Assembly (NCBI RefSeq): GCF_002906165.1
Contig: NZ_PPCN01000009.1
Coordinates: 216,236 to 280,235, forward strand
DNA length: 64,000 nucleotides
DNA from: Roseibium marinum
GTDB taxonomy: Bacteria; Pseudomonadota; Alphaproteobacteria; Rhizobiales; Stappiaceae
Direction of reading: 5' to 3'
How positions within the stretch are numbered: position 1 is the stretch's first letter; every line of letters starts with the position of its first letter. The notes under the pieces were generated by a model, which searched no databases, had not been told where the DNA came from, and saw only the letters and a program-made list of their open reading frames with translations. Positions 41,388 to 51,681 of this stretch are shown in pieces. The translations under genes were made by a program, and so were the position numbers.

Positions 41388-42273
41388 TCTGCTGGCAAGC
41401 CTGTCTGCGCAGCTTTCGTTCCACGACGCGCAGCTTGACTTGGCGCAACGGATTGCGGCCACCGAACCAGGCTCTCCGGCTGACCTTCCCGCCACCCATC
41501 GGATCGAACTGATGAAACCAGGGCGCCGCGCGCATGCTGCGCCGCCCGAGCAGCAGTTTCATTGCCTCGGTGGAGGCGACACCCGCGCTGACGACGATGC
41601 CCATGGGCGTCGAGGGAACCTTGCGGCGGTTGAAGTCGACATGGGAACTGTCAACAAGATGCGGAAGATGCAATCCGCAGGGAGCCAGCCCGACGGCGAA
41701 ACGAAGGAAATTCCGTTCCGTTTCCCCGTCTTCGAAGGAGAAATACTCTTCAAATGACATGCCGTCCGGCGTGAAGATAATCCAGGCCGCCCCCATGCCG
41801 ATGGGAGCGGTCGTCAGGGCGGGAATTCGTTTGGCCCGCGCACAGGCGAACAGAGCCCGGCGCACGTTCAAGGCGAAGAAGTCTATGGAATCGACGTAAA
41901 TATCCGCTCCCTTCAAAAAAGCTTCGGCATCGTCCGGACGCAACGGGGTCTGCCGGAGGTTTATGTCCGCCTCAGGATTGATATCCATGATCCGCTCCGA
42001 GATGACCTCGGCTTTCAACCGTCCGATTGACGATACGCCCGAGCCGAATTGGCGGTTGAAGTTCGGCAGGTCGAATTCATCGAATTCGCAAAGTCTGAAT
42101 TTGCTGACGCCCAGCCGCGCGAGGGTGATGGCATTCGCGCCGCCCACACCTCCCAGTCCGGCAATAGCCACGGTTCTGGATTTCAGGCGTTGCTGCTCGT
42201 CCCGCGTGATCCAGCCCAGGGTTCGCGAAAAGGCTTCGTCATAGGAAAATTGCTTCGTATCAACGGGATGCAT
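41359..42273 (-). CDS. ThiF/E1-like adenylyltransferase
   Basis: 304 residues from ATG 42273 (AAGGAG 9 bp upstream). The E1/ThiF/MoeB fold shows TVAIAGLGGVGGANAITLARL (nucleotide-binding loop, ~38), FDLPNFNRQFG (Asn-Arg-Gln), GRLKAEV (Lys) and DIYVDSIDFFALN. The CxxC zinc pairs and a clear catalytic Cys of MoeB/ThiF are absent. It probably adenylates a C-terminal carboxylate or a small molecule. It lies 52 bp after an LuxI/FeeM-like acyltransferase gene, in the same direction. Confidence 0.8.
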   Translation of the reverse strand: MHPVDTKQFSYDEAFSRTLGWITRDEQQRLKSRTVAIAGLGGVGGANAITLARLGVSKFRLCEFDEFDLPNFNRQFGSGVSSIGRLKAEVISERIMDINPEADINLRQTPLRPDDAEAFLKGADIYVDSIDFFALNVRRALFACARAKRIPALTTAPIGMGAAWIIFTPDGMSFEEYFSFEDGETERNFLRFAVGLAPCGLHLPHLVDSSHVDFNRRKVPSTPMGIVVSAGVASTEAMKLLLGRRSMRAAPWFHQFDPMGGGKVSRRAWFGGRNPLRQVKLRVVERKLRRQACQQTNGEAVLQS

Positions 42274-42325
42274 CCCTTGGCTCCTTGCTGACCGATCAAG
42301 AAACATATTGTTGTTTCGGAGGAAC

Positions 42326-43066
42326 TCAGGCGGAAAGCCGGGTTTCGGGCTTCAGCAGGGCGGGAAGGGGCCATGTGGCGCCATTGTCGGTAACATATCG
42401 CCAGACCGCCTGATTGTGATGGTAAAGATCGTCCATCAGCGGGGTCAATTCCCGAAACAGCGGGGAGCGCATTCCGCGGTGATCAACGCGGATACCGACG
42501 TCGTTGTAGAAAAAGCCGGCCTTTTCAAGCAAACGTTGCAGCGAGCGTGCGACCGTCATGACGACGACGCCGACATTGTCCCGGGATATGGCCCGCAAAA
42601 CCCCTTTTATGAGGGCCAAAGCCGGAAAGATTCCACGGGCAAGATCCGCTCGGCTTACGGGACGCGAAGTTTCACGCGCGATCGTCAGGCGGGAAAGCTC
42701 CATGAGCCGGTCGGTCTGCATATGCGGCCGAAGATGATCCCGGAAACCATCCGACAGATCGAAGGTGGGCAGGCTTCCTTCCAGACTTCCGGCCGCATCA
42801 TGGAAAATGATGCGAACCGTACCGACGGACACACCGGTGACGATATCCTTGAGGAGAATATGGACCGCATTATCGTCGTAATGGTCTCGTTCCAGACCTT
42901 CGGGGAACTTGTCCGCGTCCTCCCAGCCGCGCGAAAGGCAGTATTCCTTGTACCGGACGCGGAAACACTCGTTTATTTCCGCTAGGGAACGGCAAATGAT
43001 CGGGTCGTAGTCCGGCAGAATTTGCTCAAGATGCGGATCGGATGAAAAAGTCGAAATTGAATGCAT
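42326..43066 (-). CDS. LuxI/FeeM-like acyltransferase (PEP-CTERM/exosortase-associated type)
   Basis: 246 residues of the GNAT-like autoinducer-synthase/N-acyl amino acid synthase fold. Typical pattern: FRVRYKEYCLSRGWEDADKF, GLERDHYDDNAVHILLKD, GTVRIIFHD, MELSRLTIARE (the Glu and Arg seen in LuxI-type enzymes) and FYNDVGIRVDHRGMRSPLF. No exosortase genes are nearby. With the ThiF-like protein it forms a two-gene unit. It may make an N-acyl amino acid or acyl lactone-like product from acyl-ACP or acyl-CoA. A 190-bp AT-rich region precedes it. Confidence 0.78.
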   Translation of the reverse strand: MHSISTFSSDPHLEQILPDYDPIICRSLAEINECFRVRYKEYCLSRGWEDADKFPEGLERDHYDDNAVHILLKDIVTGVSVGTVRIIFHDAAGSLEGSLPTFDLSDGFRDHLRPHMQTDRLMELSRLTIARETSRPVSRADLARGIFPALALIKGVLRAISRDNVGVVVMTVARSLQRLLEKAGFFYNDVGIRVDHRGMRSPLFRELTPLMDDLYHHNQAVWRYVTDNGATWPLPALLKPETRLSA

Positions 43067-43263
43067 ACTGATTTGCCCCGTAGCCCGAAGTGACTACAGG
43101 CGAATAGGACTCGCCGTTAACAAATGCATTTAGTTTTTATGAATTAAAATTAAATAACCAACTAAGTATCGTGATTACTAATCTAGAAAACAATAAAAAA
43201 TACCCAAATAATCGCGTGAATACAGAAAAATATATTAGGCGAATAATATAAATCTAAATTCCG

Positions 43264-43902
43264 TCATTTTTCAAGGAATGCCAATACGCCATCGGCGACG
43301 AACTGGACGGAAAGGGCGGCCAGAAGAACACCGAGAAGACGTGTTATCACCAATTGAGCCGTATCGCCGAGCAGCCGTTCGATCTTGTCGGCCAGCAGGA
43401 ACGCGCCGAGGCAACTGGCCAGAATAATGGCGATAACCCCGCCCAGACCTGCATAGGCAAGCGTATCGGGGGCTTCACCGGACAGAAGAATGATCGCCGA
43501 AATCGCGGCGGGTCCCGAAATCAGCGGAATTGCGAGTGGGAAGATCGCAAGCTCATTGATGGTGCCGTGATGCGCACTGGAGGATTCGACCGCCTTTTCG
43601 GCAGTCTCTGCCTTGCGTTCCTGCCGCTTGCCGAAAATCATTTCGATCGCGATCAGGAACAAAAGGATGCCGCCTGAGACCCGGAAAGCCGTCACCGAAA
43701 TGCCCAGTACGTTTAGAACGGTCTGACCGGAGGCGTAAAAAACCAGAAGAATTCCCGCCGCCGTCAGGATTGCCCGGATCGCCACCCGCCGCCGGTCCGC
43801 CCGGTTCATTCCGGCCGTCACCGCCAGAAACATCGGCGCAAGGCCGACCGGGTCTATGGTAACGAAAAGCGTCGCGAAGGCATTGATGAAATAGTCGAGC
43901 AT
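43264..43902 (-). CDS. MarC-family integral membrane protein
   Basis: 212 residues from ATG 43902, with AGGGG 8 bp upstream. Six hydrophobic spans; the family hallmarks are LFVTIDPVGLAPMFLAVTAG near the start and NELAIFPLAIPLISGPAAIS in the middle. The central loop is polar (KRQERKAETAEKAVESSSAH). MarC proteins are widespread but have no settled function. An upstream in-frame extension to 43983 has no ribosome site. Confidence 0.88.
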   Translation of the reverse strand: MLDYFINAFATLFVTIDPVGLAPMFLAVTAGMNRADRRRVAIRAILTAAGILLVFYASGQTVLNVLGISVTAFRVSGGILLFLIAIEMIFGKRQERKAETAEKAVESSSAHHGTINELAIFPLAIPLISGPAAISAIILLSGEAPDTLAYAGLGGVIAIILASCLGAFLLADKIERLLGDTAQLVITRLLGVLLAALSVQFVADGVLAFLEK

Positions 43903-44120
43903 TTCGTATCCCCTGGGCCGGTTTTCAGGTGCGATTCTTGCTTTTTTATAGGGCTTTTGAGAGCACAGCGACCCACGGGGCAAAAAACATTTTTACACCC
44001 TGTGCACACTTCTTCCAGGCCATTGATTCTAAAGACTTATAAGTTAGACGTAAAAGTGCTTCAAATTTGGATCGGAGCGTTGAATCGGATATAAAAGAGC
44101 AAGCAATAACAATGAAATGA

Positions 44121-46946
44121 GTGTCTTCCTTGGCTGACCAGGACAACAGCACCCCCTCCGACGGACTCCCGTCCGATATCAAACCGATTTCCATTGTCGA
44201 TGAAATGAAGCGCAGCTACCTCGATTACGCCATGAGCGTGATCGTTTCCCGCGCGCTTCCGGATGTGCGCGACGGCCTGAAACCGGTTCACCGGCGTATC
44301 CTCTATTCGATGCATGAAAACGGCTACGAGTGGAACAAACCCTACCGCAAGTCGGCCCGCGTGGTCGGTGACGTCATGGGTAAATATCACCCTCACGGCG
44401 ACAGCGCGATTTATGACGCCCTCGTACGCATGGCGCAGACCTTCTCCCTGCGCCTGCCGCTGATCGACGGTCAGGGGAACTTCGGTTCCGTCGATGGCGA
44501 CCCCGCCGCGGCCATGCGCTACACGGAATGCCGTCTGCAAAAGGTGGCGCACAGGCTTCTGGACGATATCGACAAGGACACGGTCGATTTTCAAGAGAAC
44601 TACGACAACTCCGAAAGCGAACCGGTCGTTCTGCCGGCCAAGTTTCCCAATCTTCTGGTGAACGGCGCCGGTGGTATCGCGGTCGGCATGGCGACCAACA
44701 TCCCCCCCCACAATCTGGGGGAAGTGATCGACGCGGCCATAGCGATCATGGAAAACCCGGCCATGACCCTTGAGGAACTGCTGGAGATCGTTCCCGGTCC
44801 GGACTTTCCGACGGGTGCAATGATCCTGGGCCGGTCCGGAATACGCAACGCTTATGAAACCGGCCGCGGGTCGATCATGATGCGCGCCAAGGTCAATGTG
44901 GAGGAAGTCCGCAAGGACCGGACCGCACTGATCGTCACGGAAATCCCGTATCAGGTCAACAAGTCGACCATGATCGAGAAGATCGCCGAACTTGTGCGGG
45001 ACAAACGCGTCGAGGGCATCTCCGACATCCGCGACGAGAGCGACCGCTCAGGCATGCGGGTGGTGATTGAGCTCAAACGCGATGCGGTGCCGGACGTCAT
45101 CCTCAACCAGCTATATCGTTTCAGCCAGCTTCAGACATCTTTTGGAGCCAATATCGTTGCCCTGAACAGCGGCAAGCCGGAACAGATGAATCTGTCCTAC
45201 ATGCTGCAGGCCTTCGTATCGTTCCGCGAGGAAGTCATTCAGCGCCGGACGCGCTTCCTTCTGAAAAAATCGCGCGACCGGGCTCACATTTTGGTCGGTC
45301 TCGGCATTGCGGTTGCCAATATCGACGAGGTGATCAAGCTGATCCGCAGCGCGCCCGACCCGGCGACCGCCCGTTCGCAACTGATGGAACGTAACTGGCC
45401 CGCCCAGGATGTAGAAGCCCTGATCCGGCTGATCGACGATCCCCGGCACATGGTCCAGGAAGACGGAACCTACAAACTTTCCGAAGAACAGGCCCGCGCC
45501 ATTCTCGAACTGCGTCTGCAGCGCCTCACGGCGATGGGCCGCGACGAAATCGAGGAAGAACTGAACAAGATCGGCGCGGAAATTTCCGACTTTCTCGATA
45601 TTCTCAGTTCCCGTGCCCGTATCCAGGAAATCGTCCGTAACGAGATGCTGGAGATCAAGGAGGAGTTCGCAACACCGCGCCGGACCGAGATCATCGAGGG
45701 CGGTCCGGATTTCGATGAAGAAGATCTGATCCAGCGCGAAGACATGGTGGTGACCTTCTCCCACGGCGGTTACATCAAGCGGGTTCCGCTCACGACCTAT
45801 CGTGCCCAGAGGCGCGGCGGCAAGGGTCGGTCGGGAATGGCGACCAAGGAAGAGGATTTCGTCACCCGTCTCTTCGTGGCCAACACCCATACGCCCGTTC
45901 TGTTCTTCTCCTCTCGCGGCATCTGCTACAAGATGAAAGTCTGGCGCCTGCCGCTCGGCAGTCCGACCTCGCGCGGCAAGGCCCTGGTCAACATGCTGCC
46001 GCTGGAGCAGGGCGAACAGATCACCTCCATTCTTCCGCTTCCCGAAGACGAGGACACCTGGGCAAATCTCGATGTGATGTTTGCGACCGTGCGCGGCACG
46101 GTGCGCCGGAACAAACTGTCCGACTTCGTGACCATCAACCGGAACGGCAAGATCGCCATGAAACTGGAGGATGGTGACGGGATTGTCGGTGTCGATACCT
46201 GCTCTGAGCATTCCGACGTGATGCTGACCACCAATTTCGGTCAGTGTATCCGCTTCCCGGTGACCGATGTACGTGTCTTTGCCGGTCGGAACTCGGTCGG
46301 CGTGCGCGGTATTCGCCTGCCGGATGGCGACAAGGTCATCTCCATGCAGATCCTACACCATATCGATGTCGTTGCTGAGGAACGTGCCGCCTATCTGAAA
46401 CTCTCCAGGGCGATGCGCGGCGAAGCCGACGACGGTGTCACCGGGGCCGAGGAAGAAGGCGTCGTCGCCGGGGACCTGCCGCAGGAACGCTACGCGCAGA
46501 TGAGCGCGGCGGAACAGATCATCCTCACCATATCCGAAAACGGGTACGGCAAGCGCACGTCGTCCTTCGAATACCGGGTGACGGGGCGAGGCGGGAAGGG
46601 CATCACGGCCATGGCCGTGAACGACCGCAATGGCGGACTTGTCGCATCCTTCCCGGTGGAGGACAGCCATCAGATCATGCTGGTGACCGATGGCGGCCAG
46701 TTGATCAGATGTCCTGTCCACGGCATCCGGATTGCCGGCCGCGCAACGCAAGGCGTCATCGTCTTTAAAACGGCGGAAGGCGAAAAGGTCGTTGCCGTTG
46801 AAGGCATCTCCGAAGTCGATGAAGAAGACGAACTCGACGAAGATGGCGAAGCATCCGTGGAAGGTGGCGACAGTCCCGAAGGGAACGGCACTACCGATGC
46901 GGGTGAAGACCCTAAAGCGGAAAACGGTGAAACGCCGGAGAGCTGA
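44121..46946 (+). CDS. gyrA: DNA gyrase subunit A
   Basis: 941 residues. The catalytic Tyr is in [11 protein letters not shown], and the quinolone-resistance region reads [17 protein letters not shown], with the wild-type Ser and Asp. The C-terminal beta-pinwheel has the gyrase box [10 protein letters not shown]. An acidic tail of ~45 residues ends the protein ([18 protein letters not shown]). The GTG start has no clear ribosome site; TTG 44130 is the alternative. Introduces negative supercoils together with GyrB. Confidence 0.96.
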   Translation: MSSLADQDNSTPSDGLPSDIKPISIVDEMKRSYLDYAMSVIVSRALPDVRDGLKPVHRRILYSMHENGYEWNKPYRKSARVVGDVMGKYHPHGDSAIYDALVRMAQTFSLRLPLIDGQGNFGSVDGDPAAAMRYTECRLQKVAHRLLDDIDKDTVDFQENYDNSESEPVVLPAKFPNLLVNGAGGIAVGMATNIPPHNLGEVIDAAIAIMENPAMTLEELLEIVPGPDFPTGAMILGRSGIRNAYETGRGSIMMRAKVNVEEVRKDRTALIVTEIPYQVNKSTMIEKIAELVRDKRVEGISDIRDESDRSGMRVVIELKRDAVPDVILNQLYRFSQLQTSFGANIVALNSGKPEQMNLSYMLQAFVSFREEVIQRRTRFLLKKSRDRAHILVGLGIAVANIDEVIKLIRSAPDPATARSQLMERNWPAQDVEALIRLIDDPRHMVQEDGTYKLSEEQARAILELRLQRLTAMGRDEIEEELNKIGAEISDFLDILSSRARIQEIVRNEMLEIKEEFATPRRTEIIEGGPDFDEEDLIQREDMVVTFSHGGYIKRVPLTTYRAQRRGGKGRSGMATKEEDFVTRLFVANTHTPVLFFSSRGICYKMKVWRLPLGSPTSRGKALVNMLPLEQGEQITSILPLPEDEDTWANLDVMFATVRGTVRRNKLSDFVTINRNGKIAMKLEDGDGIVGVDTCSEHSDVMLTTNFGQCIRFPVTDVRVFAGRNSVGVRGIRLPDGDKVISMQILHHIDVVAEERAAYLKLSRAMRGEADDGVTGAEEEGVVAGDLPQERYAQMSAAEQIILTISENGYGKRTSSFEYRVTGRGGKGITAMAVNDRNGGLVASFPVEDSHQIMLVTDGGQLIRCPVHGIRIAGRATQGVIVFKTAEGEKVVAVEGISEVDEEDELDEDGEASVEGGDSPEGNGTTDAGEDPKAENGETPES

Positions 46947-46976
46947 TCTCCGGTAATTCCCCCATATTGAAACGAC

Positions 46977-47008
46977 AACAGCGGCCAGGAGAACCTGAGC
47001 CGCTGTTT
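46977..47008 (+). terminator. Hairpin after gyrA
   Basis: AACAGCGGC and GCCGCTGTT form a 9-bp stem around a 13-nt loop, 30 bp after the gyrA stop, with three T following. It also lies at the 3' end of the convergent gene at 47034, so it may serve both. Confidence 0.6.
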
Positions 47009-47033
47009 GCCGTTCGGGAATAGGAAAGTGCTG

Positions 47034-47450
47034 TCAGTTGGCCGCCGGGTAGCGGGCGAGGATCGTTTCATTCACGGTCGGAGCCCGTTTTTCAACGGTC
47101 ACGAAGGACACGTTGCGAACCTTGCCGGCCCCGCTCAGGGCGGCTGCGCAATCCTCGCTCCAGGCGCCCCATGTCTGTGATTTGCAGCCCGTGTCGATAG
47201 CGGCTCTGGCAAAACGGTCCGTCTTGGTTGCCGACAGTCCCTGTGTTGCGTGGCTGGTCAGGCCCTCTGCCTGTGAGGCATTGCCCGGATGCATGGTAAT
47301 CATCCCGGCAGCTATCATCGTCAGCAGCGCCAGGACGAAAACCATGGCCACCTTGAGATGAACGGACGGGTCGGTTGCGTTGACCGCAATCGAAAACGGT
47401 TGAAACCCGCTCCTGTTACCGGTCGGGTCGATTGTATCGTAGCCTTTCAT
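47034..47450 (-). CDS. Small single-span membrane protein of unknown function
   Basis: 138 residues. A polar N-terminus (~32 residues, MKGYDTIDPTGNRSGFQPFS) is followed by one span (VAMVFVLALLTMIAAGMITM), then an exported-side domain with two Cys (DTGCKSQTWGAWSEDCAAAL) that could form a disulfide. The tail reads VSFVTVEKRAPTVNETILAR. Convergent with gyrA. No family recognised. Confidence 0.65.
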   Translation of the reverse strand: MKGYDTIDPTGNRSGFQPFSIAVNATDPSVHLKVAMVFVLALLTMIAAGMITMHPGNASQAEGLTSHATQGLSATKTDRFARAAIDTGCKSQTWGAWSEDCAAALSGAGKVRNVSFVTVEKRAPTVNETILARYPAAN

Positions 47451-47614
47451 TGTACTGGCTCCTGCTCACGCCATCTGATTTCGATGAGGCCACTTTGGTC
47501 CATTGATGAAAAGGCCGATGTGACGGCCGTCACACAATGTCTGTTGATGGCAAATGACCGTTTCGAACCGGCTTTTCCTTGTGAGCTTGAGGAAGGCGGA
47601 GTATGGAAGAGGCC

Positions 47615-48121
47615 ATGACTCGTATCGCGCTTTATCCCGGGTCCTTTGACCCGGTCACCAACGGCCACATGGACATTCTGCGCCAGGCGCTTGCCCTGGC
47701 CGACAAGGTGGTGGTTGCAATAGGCATTCATCCGGGCAAGTCCCCCCTGTTTTCATTCGAGGAACGGATGGAACTGATCCATGCCTCCGCCGCCGCGGAA
47801 TACAGCCCGCAAGAAGCTTCGAGGATCGAAGTCATCTCTTTTTCAAATCTGGTCATAGAGACCGCGCGCACCCAGGGTGCGGCCTATCTCGTGCGCGGCC
47901 TCAGGGACGGTACGGATCTGGACTATGAAATGCAGATGGCCGGTATGAATGGAACCCTTGAGCCGGACATCAAAACGGTATTCCTGCCCGCTTCCCCGAG
48001 CGTTCGCCACATCACGGCCACCTTGGTGCGTCAAATCGCGAAGATGGGCGGAGAAATCTCCGCATTCGTACCTGACCCGGTCAGAGAACCTTTGCGCCGC
48101 CGGACAACCTCCGGCACCTGA
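47615..48121 (+). CDS. coaD: Pantetheine-phosphate adenylyltransferase
   Basis: 168 residues of the nucleotidyltransferase fold. [20 protein letters not shown] carries the conserved (T/H)xGH, and [20 protein letters not shown] is the C-terminal signature. Converts 4'-phosphopantetheine to dephospho-CoA. I chose ATG 47615, which matches the usual family start; ATG 47603 also has a good ribosome site. First gene of a run with two cyclophilins, queA and tgt. Confidence 0.95.
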   Translation: MTRIALYPGSFDPVTNGHMDILRQALALADKVVVAIGIHPGKSPLFSFEERMELIHASAAAEYSPQEASRIEVISFSNLVIETARTQGAAYLVRGLRDGTDLDYEMQMAGMNGTLEPDIKTVFLPASPSVRHITATLVRQIAKMGGEISAFVPDPVREPLRRRTTSGT

Positions 48122-48161
48122 CAAGAACCCGAATTTCAGACCTGAATCGTAGGAGTAACCA

Positions 48162-48701
48162 GTGTCACGCCTTTTTAGACTATTCGCCGTTCTGGCAGCC
48201 CTGATTGTCCTGCCCGCCGCCGCGGGCGCGCAGGGAGCCGATCTGGAGAATACCCTTTATCTCGATCTAAAGGACGGCCGTGTTGTCATACAGCTGCGCC
48301 CGGATCTGGCACCCGAGCATGTGGAACGGATCAAGAAACTCACCCGTGAAGGATTTTATGACGGCATCGTCTTCCACCGGGTGATCGACGGTTTCATGGC
48401 TCAGACCGGCGACCCCACCGGCACGGGAATGGGCGGTTCCAGCGAACCCGATCTCAAGGCCGAATTCAGCCAGGCTCCCTTTAAGCGCGGCACGCTCGGC
48501 ATGGCCCGCGCTGCAAGCCCGGACAGCGCCAACTCGCAGTTTTTCATCATGTTCTCCGATGGCGACTGGCTGAACGGCCAATACACCGTTTTCGGGGAGA
48601 TTACCGACGGCATGGAATATGTCGACATGATTGCGAAGGGCGAACCGCCAGCAAATCCCGACAAGATCGTCAAGATGCAGGTTGCCGCGGACGCGCAGTA
48701 A
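48162..48701 (+). CDS. Exported cyclophilin-type peptidyl-prolyl isomerase
   Basis: 179 residues. A signal peptide covers residues 1-24 (MSRLFRLFAVLAALIVLPAA, AGAQG), so it acts in the periplasm. The cyclophilin fold has DGIVFHRVIDGFMAQTGDPT (active-site Arg, Phe and Gln), then NSQFFIMFSDGDWLNGQYTV. It catalyses proline isomerization during folding. Only 46 bp separate it from a cytoplasmic paralogue in the same direction. Confidence 0.92.
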   Translation: MSRLFRLFAVLAALIVLPAAAGAQGADLENTLYLDLKDGRVVIQLRPDLAPEHVERIKKLTREGFYDGIVFHRVIDGFMAQTGDPTGTGMGGSSEPDLKAEFSQAPFKRGTLGMARAASPDSANSQFFIMFSDGDWLNGQYTVFGEITDGMEYVDMIAKGEPPANPDKIVKMQVAADAQ

Positions 48702-48747
48702 AAATGGCTGACTTAGCCCGTTGTTCAAGAATTTAAGGAGAAAGAAT

Positions 48748-49221
48748 ATGGCCGACATCAAGGATTCGGAAAACACTTTGCTGATGGACACCAGCCAGGG
48801 TCAGGTTGTCATTGAAATGAAGCCGGACCTCGCGCCGGCCCATGTCGCGCGCATCAAGGAACTCGTGCGGGATGGCTTTTATGACGGCATCGTCTTCCAC
48901 AGGGTGATCGACGGGTTCATGGCACAGACCGGTTGCCCGCAAGGCATCGGTACCGGCGGCTCCGGGCAGAAGTTGAAAGCCGAATTCAGCAAGGAAAAAC
49001 ATACGCGCGGTACCTGTTCCATGGCCAGGTCATCGGATCCGAATTCCGGCGACAGCCAGTTCTTCATCTGCTTCACCGAGGCTCCCTGGCTTGACGGTCA
49101 GTATACCGTCTGGGGCCAGGTGATCGATGGAATGGACAATGTCGACAAGATCAAGCGCGGCGAGCCGGTCGCTGATCCTGACAATATTGTCTCGGTGAAG
49201 GTCGCCGCGGACGCTGCCTGA
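48748..49221 (+). CDS. Cytoplasmic cyclophilin-type peptidyl-prolyl isomerase
   Basis: 157 residues from ATG 48748, with AAGGAG at ideal spacing. No signal peptide. Active-site segments are DGIVFHRVIDGFMAQTGCPQ and DSQFFICFTEAPWLDGQYTV. It is a close paralogue of the exported isomerase just upstream, so the pair arose by tandem duplication with gain or loss of the signal. Followed by an intrinsic terminator. Confidence 0.93.
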   Translation: MADIKDSENTLLMDTSQGQVVIEMKPDLAPAHVARIKELVRDGFYDGIVFHRVIDGFMAQTGCPQGIGTGGSGQKLKAEFSKEKHTRGTCSMARSSDPNSGDSQFFICFTEAPWLDGQYTVWGQVIDGMDNVDKIKRGEPVADPDNIVSVKVAADAA

Positions 49222-49261
49222 CGGGCAAAAAACGGTAATCCCGGCGATAACCGGACCCATG

Positions 49262-49293
49262 CAGCGCGGATCCCGGATCCGCGCTGTTTTTTT
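49262..49293 (+). terminator. Intrinsic terminator after the cyclophilin pair
   Basis: A 10-bp stem CAGCGCGGAT/ATCCGCGCTG with a 5-nt loop, followed by seven T. It closes the coaD-ppi-ppi transcript before queA. Confidence 0.85.
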
Positions 49294-49432
49294 GCATTCC
49301 TTTCCGCGCCGGTTGACCTTGACCTGATCGCCCTTTATGAGCCGCTGACACATGAAAGCGGGTATTCCGGAAGTCATCCTGTCCGGTTGAAATCCGTCCA
49401 TCCCGCAAAGATACGGCTTAAGCAGAAGCGCC

Positions 49433-50506
49433 ATGCGCGTCGACCAGTTTGATTTTGACCTGCCCAACGAGCGGATCGCACTGCGGCCCGCCCGGCCGCG
49501 TGACGCAGCGCGCATGCTTGTCGTGCGTCCGGGTAGCCCGGAGGTTCTGAGCGACAGGGGTGTCCGCGATCTCCCGTCGCTTCTGAACCCGGGAGATGCG
49601 CTGGTATTCAATGACACAAGGGTCATACCGGCCCAGCTCGAAGGCAAGCGTCTGCGGGGCGATGTTGCCGCCGGCATCAGCGTAACCCTGCATCTGCGGA
49701 CCGATCCGTCCAGGTGGTGGGCTTTTGTCAGGCCAGCCAAAAAACTCCAGGCCGACGATACCCTCATTTTCGAAACCGGAGACGTCATCCTGACCGCCAG
49801 GGTCGTCGAAAAGGCCGAGGGCGGGGAAGTCCTCTTGGAATTCGACCGCGCGGGACCGGAACTCGACGCGGTCATCGCTGTGGTCGGCCATATTCCCCTG
49901 CCGCCTTACATCGCGCATAAACGCGCGGAGGACGAGCAGGACCGGCGGGACTATCAGACGATCTACGCCGAAAGGGACGGGGCGGTGGCAGCTCCAACAG
50001 CGGGTCTGCATTTCACACCACAACTCCTGAAGGCGCTTGATGACCGAGGCATTGAGCAGCACCGCGTCACGCTGCATGTGGGGGCGGGAACGTTTCTGCC
50101 GGTAAAGGCCGACGACACTCAGGATCACAAGATGCACGCGGAATGGGGGGAGGTGTCGGAAGCAACGGCGCTTGCGCTTGCAGCGGTCAAGGCGCGTGGC
50201 AACAGGGTCGTCAGCGTCGGCACGACGTCGCTGCGCATTCTTGAAAGCGCGGCTCAGGTCACCGGTTCGATTGCACCCTTCGCCGGAGAGACGTCGATCT
50301 TCATCACTCCGGGATACCGTTTCAGGGTGATCGATGCCCTGATGACCAATTTTCACCTGCCGCGCTCGACCCTCTTCATGCTGGTATCGGCATTTTCCGG
50401 TCTGGAAACCATGCATACCGCGTATGCCCATGCCATCGCCGAGGAATACCGGTTCTACAGCTATGGGGACGCCTCCCTGCTGTTTCCGCAAGACGGCGCG
50501 CTTTAG
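49433..50506 (+). CDS. queA: S-adenosylmethionine:tRNA ribosyltransferase-isomerase
   Basis: 357 residues, typical for QueA. Starts [20 protein letters not shown]; other marks are [32 protein letters not shown] (~182) and [20 protein letters not shown]. It transfers the ribose of SAM to preQ1 in tRNA to form epoxyqueuosine. The tgt gene starts 11 bp after its stop, so both queuosine steps are co-transcribed. Confidence 0.95.
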   Translation: MRVDQFDFDLPNERIALRPARPRDAARMLVVRPGSPEVLSDRGVRDLPSLLNPGDALVFNDTRVIPAQLEGKRLRGDVAAGISVTLHLRTDPSRWWAFVRPAKKLQADDTLIFETGDVILTARVVEKAEGGEVLLEFDRAGPELDAVIAVVGHIPLPPYIAHKRAEDEQDRRDYQTIYAERDGAVAAPTAGLHFTPQLLKALDDRGIEQHRVTLHVGAGTFLPVKADDTQDHKMHAEWGEVSEATALALAAVKARGNRVVSVGTTSLRILESAAQVTGSIAPFAGETSIFITPGYRFRVIDALMTNFHLPRSTLFMLVSAFSGLETMHTAYAHAIAEEYRFYSYGDASLLFPQDGAL

Positions 50507-50517
50507 GAATTTCCGCC

Positions 50518-51669
50518 ATGTCCGAAAACGAAAAGACTTTCAAATTCAAATTGATAACTACGGACGGCAACGCCCGGCGCGGGGAAATCAGCACGCCTCA
50601 CGGCATCGTGCGGACGCCTGCTTTCATGCCGGTGGGAACCCAGGCGACAGTCAAGGCTATGTACCCCGATCAGGTGCGCGAAACCGGCGCGGATGTTGTT
50701 CTCGGCAATACCTATCACCTGATGCTCCGCCCCACCGCCGAACGGGTGGCAAGGTTGGGCGGTTTGCATACATTCATGAACTGGCCGCACACCATCCTGA
50801 CCGACAGCGGTGGTTTCCAGGTGATGTCGCTGGCCCAGTTGCGCAAACTGGACGAGGATGGTGTCCGGTTCCAGAGCCATATCGATGGCAGCAAACACCA
50901 CCTGACACCGGAACGTTCGGTTGAAATTCAGGGATTGCTCGGATCCGACATCCAGATGCAGCTCGACGAATGCATCCGCCTGCCCAGCCCGAAGGAAGAG
51001 GTTCAGCGCGCCATGGAGCTGTCGCTCCGGTGGGCGGAGCGGTCCCGTGCGCAATTCGAACGGATGGGCGGCCCCGGCAAGGGGCGGGGGCTTTACGGTA
51101 TTGTTCAGGGAGGCGATCAGCCCGATCTGCGTATCCGTTCGGCGCAGGAACTCGGTGAAATGCCGTTTGAAGGCTATTCGGTCGGCGGTCTTGCGGTCGG
51201 AGAACCCCAGGACGTCATGCTGGCCATGCTGGACATCACGACGCCGGTGATGCCGGCTGACAAACCGCGCTATCTGATGGGTGTCGGAACGCCCGACGAT
51301 CTTCTGGAAAGCGTCAAGCGCGGCATCGATCAGTTCGACTGTGTGATGCCGACCCGTGCAGGCCGGCATGGACTGGCCTATACCCGTTTCGGCAAGGTGA
51401 ACCTGAAAAACGCCCGGCACCAGGATGACCCGCGTCCGCTGGACGGAGAAAACAGCTGCCCCGCGGCCAGTATCTACAGCCGCGCCTATCTGCACCATCT
51501 CGTGCGGGCGGGCGAAGGCCTTGCCGGCATGCTGCTGACCTGGAACAATATCGCCTATTATCAGCAGCTCATGCAGGGCATGCGCGATGCGATCGAGGCC
51601 GGAGGCTTCGAGGATTTCTACGCCCGGACAAAGGAAGACTGGGCCCGAGGCGATATTCCGGTCCTCTGA
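50518..51669 (+). CDS. tgt: tRNA-guanine(34) transglycosylase, with altered zinc site
   Basis: 383 residues. Catalytic motifs [16 protein letters not shown] (first Asp), [11 protein letters not shown] and [11 protein letters not shown] (second Asp just before: FDC) are intact. It exchanges G34 for preQ1. In E. coli-type enzymes the zinc site is CxCxxC plus His; here the segment reads [20 protein letters not shown], so only the middle Cys and the His remain. This is also what I recall from related Hyphomicrobiales. Follows queA by 11 bp. Confidence 0.94.
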   Translation: MSENEKTFKFKLITTDGNARRGEISTPHGIVRTPAFMPVGTQATVKAMYPDQVRETGADVVLGNTYHLMLRPTAERVARLGGLHTFMNWPHTILTDSGGFQVMSLAQLRKLDEDGVRFQSHIDGSKHHLTPERSVEIQGLLGSDIQMQLDECIRLPSPKEEVQRAMELSLRWAERSRAQFERMGGPGKGRGLYGIVQGGDQPDLRIRSAQELGEMPFEGYSVGGLAVGEPQDVMLAMLDITTPVMPADKPRYLMGVGTPDDLLESVKRGIDQFDCVMPTRAGRHGLAYTRFGKVNLKNARHQDDPRPLDGENSCPAASIYSRAYLHHLVRAGEGLAGMLLTWNNIAYYQQLMQGMRDAIEAGGFEDFYARTKEDWARGDIPVL

Positions 51670-51681
51670 CCCGCAATCGTC

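Noticed and set aside
44388..44440. Quinolone-resistance change in GyrA
   Set aside because: The determining region reads HGDSAIYD with the usual Ser and Asp.
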